DNA of 64,000 bases, from positions 26,127,396 through 26,191,395 of the forward strand of contig NC_135998.1 in assembly GCF_048128805.1 (NCBI RefSeq), given 5' to 3'. Source of the stretch: Centroberyx gerrardi. Lineage: Eukaryota > Chordata > Actinopteri > Beryciformes > Berycidae. The notes under the pieces were generated by a model. The model ran no database searches and was not told where the DNA came from. It saw only the letters and a list, made by a program, of their open reading frames with translations. The translations under genes and the position numbers were made by a program. Below, piece after piece: positions 59,801 to 64,000 of this stretch; the stretch's first letter is position 1; the number at the start of each line of letters is the position of its first letter.

Positions 59801-60112
59801 ACATATTTTCTATTATCATTTATCAACATTTTTAATGGACACCATCAATGGTGATGAATATGATGTATTTGTGTACATGTTATATGAGAGTTTATGTACA
59901 TTTTCAGGTGATCGCAGGTCTGTACAACCCAGGAGACGGCCACATTGACCCTTACTCTCTGACTATGGCTCTGGCTGCTGGGGCACGCATGTATGGTGCC
60001 CAGATCTACAACCAAGCCCCGGTGTCCGGCCTCACCCCGACCTCCGACGGCAAGTGGGATGTCCAGACTCCTCACGGGACAGTCCGTGCCAATCGCATTG
60101 TCAATGCAACAG
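56854..60112 (+). CDS. dmgdh: Dimethylglycine dehydrogenase, mitochondrial, coding exons 1-5 (partial)
   Basis: Exons 56854-56975, 57375-57543, 58556-58654, 58740-58904 and 59908-60112 join in frame (760 bp, 253 codons plus one base). Human DMGDH is 866 residues, so this is about the first 30%. The enzyme oxidises N,N-dimethylglycine to sarcosine in the mitochondrial matrix, passing electrons to ETF and one carbon to tetrahydrofolate. Residues 1-40 are Arg-rich and lack acidic residues until the end, fitting a mitochondrial presequence. [19 protein letters not shown] (about 56-74) is the FAD dinucleotide fold. STWHAAGL contains the His (about 96) that carries covalent FAD in mammals. [30 protein letters not shown] and [15 protein letters not shown] match the family closely. 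The donor after exon 4 (AAG|GTCTGT) is weak. It is divergent from the bhmt genes and 7.1 kb from copy 2, as in human. Confidence 0.95.
57544..58555 (+). other. dmgdh intron 2
   Basis: A 1.0-kb intron. Nothing other than intronic sequence was seen. Confidence 0.85.
58905..59907 (+). other. dmgdh intron 4
   Basis: A 1.0-kb intron, about half of which is the interspersed repeat at 59061-59640. Confidence 0.85.
59061..59640. repeat. Interspersed repeat, copy B (pair with 698-1230)
   Basis: It shares the ordered phrases listed for the copy at 698-1230 and sits in dmgdh intron 4. The open frame at 59185-59448 lies within this repeat and is not supported as a gene. Confidence 0.7.
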
Positions 60113-62289
60113 GTTTGTATTTGAACATTCATGTTATGCTTGTACATCTGCTCTTAATGCACTGGCAGTGTCTTCTGTGTTTTTCAATGGCTGAACACAC
60201 TCTGAAAGTATGACAAGACATGTCAACCCTTGATGCGTCTGCTCAAGTGAAAACCAGAAAAATGCGTTTTAGTTCAGTTTTAGTTTAATTTACTATTTTT
60301 CCTTCCTTTGTTTTGACAAATTTCCCTGATATATTCATCTATTTTTTATAAACTGAACAGCAACTTTTAGAAGCTGTAACATTTGTGTTATGTCACGTTT
60401 AAAAATGATAGATCATATGGGCTGGTCTGTAGCTGGCTGATTTGTTAAGCGCAGCACTTTGCAATTGCTTACACTACAAATTACACATTTGCAGTGGCAG
60501 ACAGTGTAGGAAGTGAGTACTTGCTGGTCTGGAATGATCTCCCTCTCTCCCCTGCCCCTAGTGTTTGTCTCTGTGCATTAGCATGTCGAAAACTGAAATT
60601 AATTCAACATATAACTTATTATTGGCTTAATGAGTAAGGTACATGGAAATATACTCTCCATTCAAAATAAAATCATGAGAGGAGCATGTAATTCGTTTAA
60701 AATTCAAAGTACCTCTTTTAACCTCTCTCGTTTTCACTAATGAAGTTTAATAATTTACCACTAAAACACACCATGTGATAAAATGCAACCAGCTGCAACA
60801 GCCTACAGTGCATATAAGCATTTAATGCAATCATTCCTTTTCAGTCATCTTAATAATGCGACTTTCAAATTAGCAATTTGTTCCTCTCAGCATATGACAC
60901 TATTTTCCCTGCTACTTAAAGTTGTCATTTCTTCAAATATCAGCACAGCAAAATAGACTTAAGGCTTAACTGAAACGCGCATTAGAAGACATTGAATTTT
61001 ACTGTGTGATGTGCTTTTTTGTAGTATGTTAGTAAGTTACATAGTATCTCCTGCTAACAGAAAGGTGGAAAGTCCCGTGCTAAAATGAGACTCTCAGGTA
61101 ATGATCACTGCAGTCTGCTGTACTCGCAGGCAAAGAGATGCAGCTAAACCTTGTTAGCAACTATTTTGTTACTCCCAATTTCTGCTGTTTTAATTATGAC
61201 AACCAAAACTGTCATGCAGTGAAGACATGAGGTTTGCGCAAAAAGAATGCCACCACAGTGCAGACATATTCTCTACTCATTGGTCAATAAATGATATTAT
61301 CTGCAGACACCCTACAACCAGGGACCTTTGAGCAAGCAGGCCAGTGCTTGCAGAGTTCAGAGAAAGGGGTTATTTGGCTTGAACTGGGTCATACCAGTTC
61401 TAGGGGGATTTTGTTGGCAGAATCTCCCCTTCCCCTGCTGCTGCTGTTTATCTTGCAAGGTTCAGGAATTTTGCCTTGATCTCTCCCTTCTCTCTTTCCT
61501 CGGTCTTTAGAGGATACTATGCAAGTTTCCTGCAAAAGTTCTTTCCAGACAGTAAAAATGTTCTGCAATTCCAATCAGTTACAAATGAATAGTAACTGCA
61601 ACTGCTAAATTAATATAAATATGAATGACAGGAATGACATGCAGATGTGCATGCATTTTGATAATACTTGGCAGTTGCTGCAATGCATGAACTCATGAAA
61701 ATGATCTCACACGAACTGGGTACAGTAAGGCCTGTCGATAGCATTATATAGGCCTTGCAGAGAACATGTTATACAGCTGCATTCGCGTTTTCTTCCAGAG
61801 TTTATCCCTCCCTTAGTTGTACATTGTCTAATGTAGCTGAAGGCATTAATGGCCTTCATTGGCCTTTTGCCTTTAGTTTGTCCATCAGCCAGTCCAAACA
61901 GGCCAACAGTTCAGATTTCATCCAATCCTGAAGCAGCAGCACATGCACACCTCCTGACAGAAGTTTTAACATTTTCATGCTGATGCTCATTTTGATGATT
62001 TCCTTTTTTTTTAATTAAAGAGAACAAACTTTTAGATCCAGAGGCTAAAATTTCCACAGGACTTTTCTCTTCAAACTGACGTTTATGAGTTTGAAGTTTA
62101 GCTTAGTGGATTTGTATCAACATTGCCTCTGTCATACCTAAACTAGTAGTTGGCACTTTGAAGGTAATTTTCTTACATTTATTTTTATAATTTGTATTTA
62201 TCCAGAGAAAGTTTGCTGAGTATGCATGCTTTTTCCAGCAGGGCCCAGCTTCACACACAGTTACACATGTTCACTCCAGCTGCTAGTAC

Positions 62290-62475
62290 AACCAGTCTTC
62301 ACTGAACAGTAGAAAACCCCACGGGAGGAGTCTGGGGCCTAAGTGCCTTGCTCAAGGGCACCTTAACAGTAGATGTTGAAGGAGGGAAGATAATGACTCA
62401 TTCACTTTCCTCACCTCGGTTTCCCTAGCCTGTCTGGGGATTCAAACCGGTGACCTTCCAGCCACAAGCCCACTT
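62290..62475. repeat. LINE/SINE 3'-tail-like repeat
   Basis: GTGCCTTGCTCAAGGGCACC and GGGATTCAAACCGGTGACCTTCCAGCCACAAGCCC are the conserved tail of fish L2-type LINE/SINE families, related to the tails at 19340 and 42600. Confidence 0.65.
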
Positions 62476-62581
62476 TTCTAACGTAAAGGCTTCACTGCCT
62501 ATTTGAGGCTCTTGAAAATGCTGCCACAAAATTCTGCAAGACAAGCTATTTGTAGAGTTTACTTAAGGTCACTGCTTTTCC

Positions 62582-62583
<2 letters not shown>

Positions 62584-62628
<45 letters not shown>

Positions 62629-62646
62629 TGGGGGGGGGGGGGGGGG
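62584..62646. repeat. (GT)n microsatellite followed by a 17-G run
   Basis: A GT tract at 62584-62624 is followed by GTTG and an uninterrupted run of 17 guanines at 62630-62646. G-rich tracts of this length can fold into quadruplexes, and they are prone to sequencing length error. Confidence 0.9.
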
Positions 62647-64000
62647 TACAATTTACAACAGATGCTTCTGCTTTGCGGTTTGCCAAAATAACTTCAATGG
62701 GAGAGCAGATCCTGAGGTACTGGTGTAGCGCTGGAAGAGTCTCTGCCTCTTTCCTTCTTTCTCTCCCATGTTCACCCTGTAACATTACCCCCCCCGTCCT
62801 CTCTGTCTTCCCTTTTCCCCTCAGATGTTCTTCTCCTCCTTTTCCCTATGCTATAGCTTAAAATCCCCTCATCTTCCTTTATAGTGACCTTCTAGGCTGC
62901 TTTTACCTCCTCCCTTCTTCACATTTCTTACCCATTCTCTTCTCTTTCCTCCACAAGGCCTCCAGCCATTATCTCCCTCCCCCACATCTTGTTTTTGTAA
63001 TTTCTATTGACAGTGGGAACTCAAACTGTAGCATTGTGTGGAACACAGGCAGTACCCCCACTTCCCGATACGAGTGTTTAGCCCCCCGACCAATGGGAGC
63101 CTACTATAAGGTTGAAGGTCATGTCTCCTAGAATGTCACCCCACAGGATCAGTTTGGCTGTATTGGCCTTGTGACCCATTAATGAATGAAGAGGGGGTTC
63201 CTTTGACCCCTGGGCGAGTGCTAGTTTATAATATGCTCTTGCAGACCTTCATAATAAGGGCTTGTGTCCCATAATATGCAGCCTTGAGTACCGAATTAAG
63301 TGTCCGTTTCACAAAATGTGCTATATTCTCTTGATTTCATTGACACAAAATGGACACAAGTATTTCACCAAAAGGACAAAATGACTTTAATTAATGACCT
63401 TTTAGAAAGAATTTGCCTTATTATGATATAACTCAGGGTCATGAATAGGGACACAAACAGAGTTTAACGGTGGGTGTAGTCAGCTGATGTAGACATGGCA
63501 GAACTTATTTCAGAAGTAGCTTTATTTGAACTTGTTGAGTCCATTCATTAGAGCACTATTCCTGGGAAGCCCAGTGAATCGGCCCTGTGTGCAGAGATCT
63601 GGTAAACATGCTGGTAAAAACTCTCCTCCACAGCTCAGCTCTTGCCCAAACTGCCTGGGACCTTATCTGGATGTAGGGTATGTGGACCTCAACCCCCCAC
63701 CCCCCACCTCCACCCTGCCCGCTCCTGCCTCAGGATAAAGTTCAGATATGGAGCATTTACATATAAAAAAAGGGGGTGTTATGCTAAAAGATACCTACAG
63801 TATAGATATACATATGCTTACTGTATATTGTTGCTGCTATGCAGGCTATTACAGACATTTGAGAGAAAAATCCAAATGAATACCATATATAGCATATTTG
63901 GACTGTCTCTTCATATGGCAATAGATACTTTCATTTTGTACAGCAACATACTGTATATTAGAACCACACTTGGAAGATAGTAGAAATCAAGAGCAGGGGT

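Larger units (their letters stand above)
60113..64000 (+). other. dmgdh intron 5 (partial)
   Basis: The next dmgdh exon (expected to continue after ...IVNATG) is not found before the right edge, so the intron is at least 3.9 kb. It contains a LINE/SINE-like tail at 62290-62475 and a GT/G tract at 62584-62646. The rest shows no supported feature. Confidence 0.75.

Overview
This window is vertebrate nuclear DNA, almost certainly from a ray-finned (teleost) fish. It has short coding exons flanked by GT...AG introns, long (GT)n and (TC)n microsatellites, and many fish-type transposable elements (hAT, Tc1/mariner, Ty3/gypsy, Tx1/L1-like LINE). The protein-coding content matches the human 5q14 block JMY - BHMT - DMGDH in the same relative orientation. 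No tRNA, rRNA, CRISPR or bacterial feature was seen.

Layout. (1) 1-17.2 kb: the 5' part of jmy on the minus strand. The first coding exon is at 15813-16685, the second at 8060-8233, and the rest lies beyond the left edge. (2) 17.2-25.76 kb: intergenic and repeat-rich. It holds a dead Tc1-like transposase and the 3' end of an unidentified minus-strand gene (exons at 25430-24906, 24828-23894 and 23834-23753) that encodes an 11-residue Pro/Thr-rich tandem repeat. (3) 25.76-30.79 kb and 44.83-51.51 kb: two direct copies of a segment, each carrying a complete eight-exon betaine-homocysteine S-methyltransferase gene (bhmt) on the minus strand. (4) 30.8-44.8 kb between the copies: a transposon graveyard with an internally deleted Ty3/gypsy element, a second LTR-element remnant, MITEs and an internally deleted Tc1-like element. 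(5) 52-55.8 kb: gypsy remnants, an LTR-like sequence and LINE 3' ends attached to (TC)n tracts. (6) 56.85 kb to the right edge: the first five coding exons of dmgdh on the plus strand, leaving the window in a large intron 5.

Function. BHMT moves a methyl group from betaine to homocysteine and releases dimethylglycine. DMGDH oxidises that dimethylglycine in the mitochondrion. The window therefore holds two consecutive steps of choline/betaine catabolism side by side, with the first step duplicated. The two bhmt copies are not equal. The copy at 45.9-49.7 kb predicts an intact 400-residue enzyme. The copy at 26.8-29.2 kb has lost 17 bp at the start of exon 8 and gained a second splice acceptor that could rescue the frame, at the cost of nine residues including a conserved tryptophan. 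It also carries changes at nearby conserved positions of the C-terminal oligomerisation arm. This asymmetry, and the breakpoints of the duplication, are the most interesting features here.
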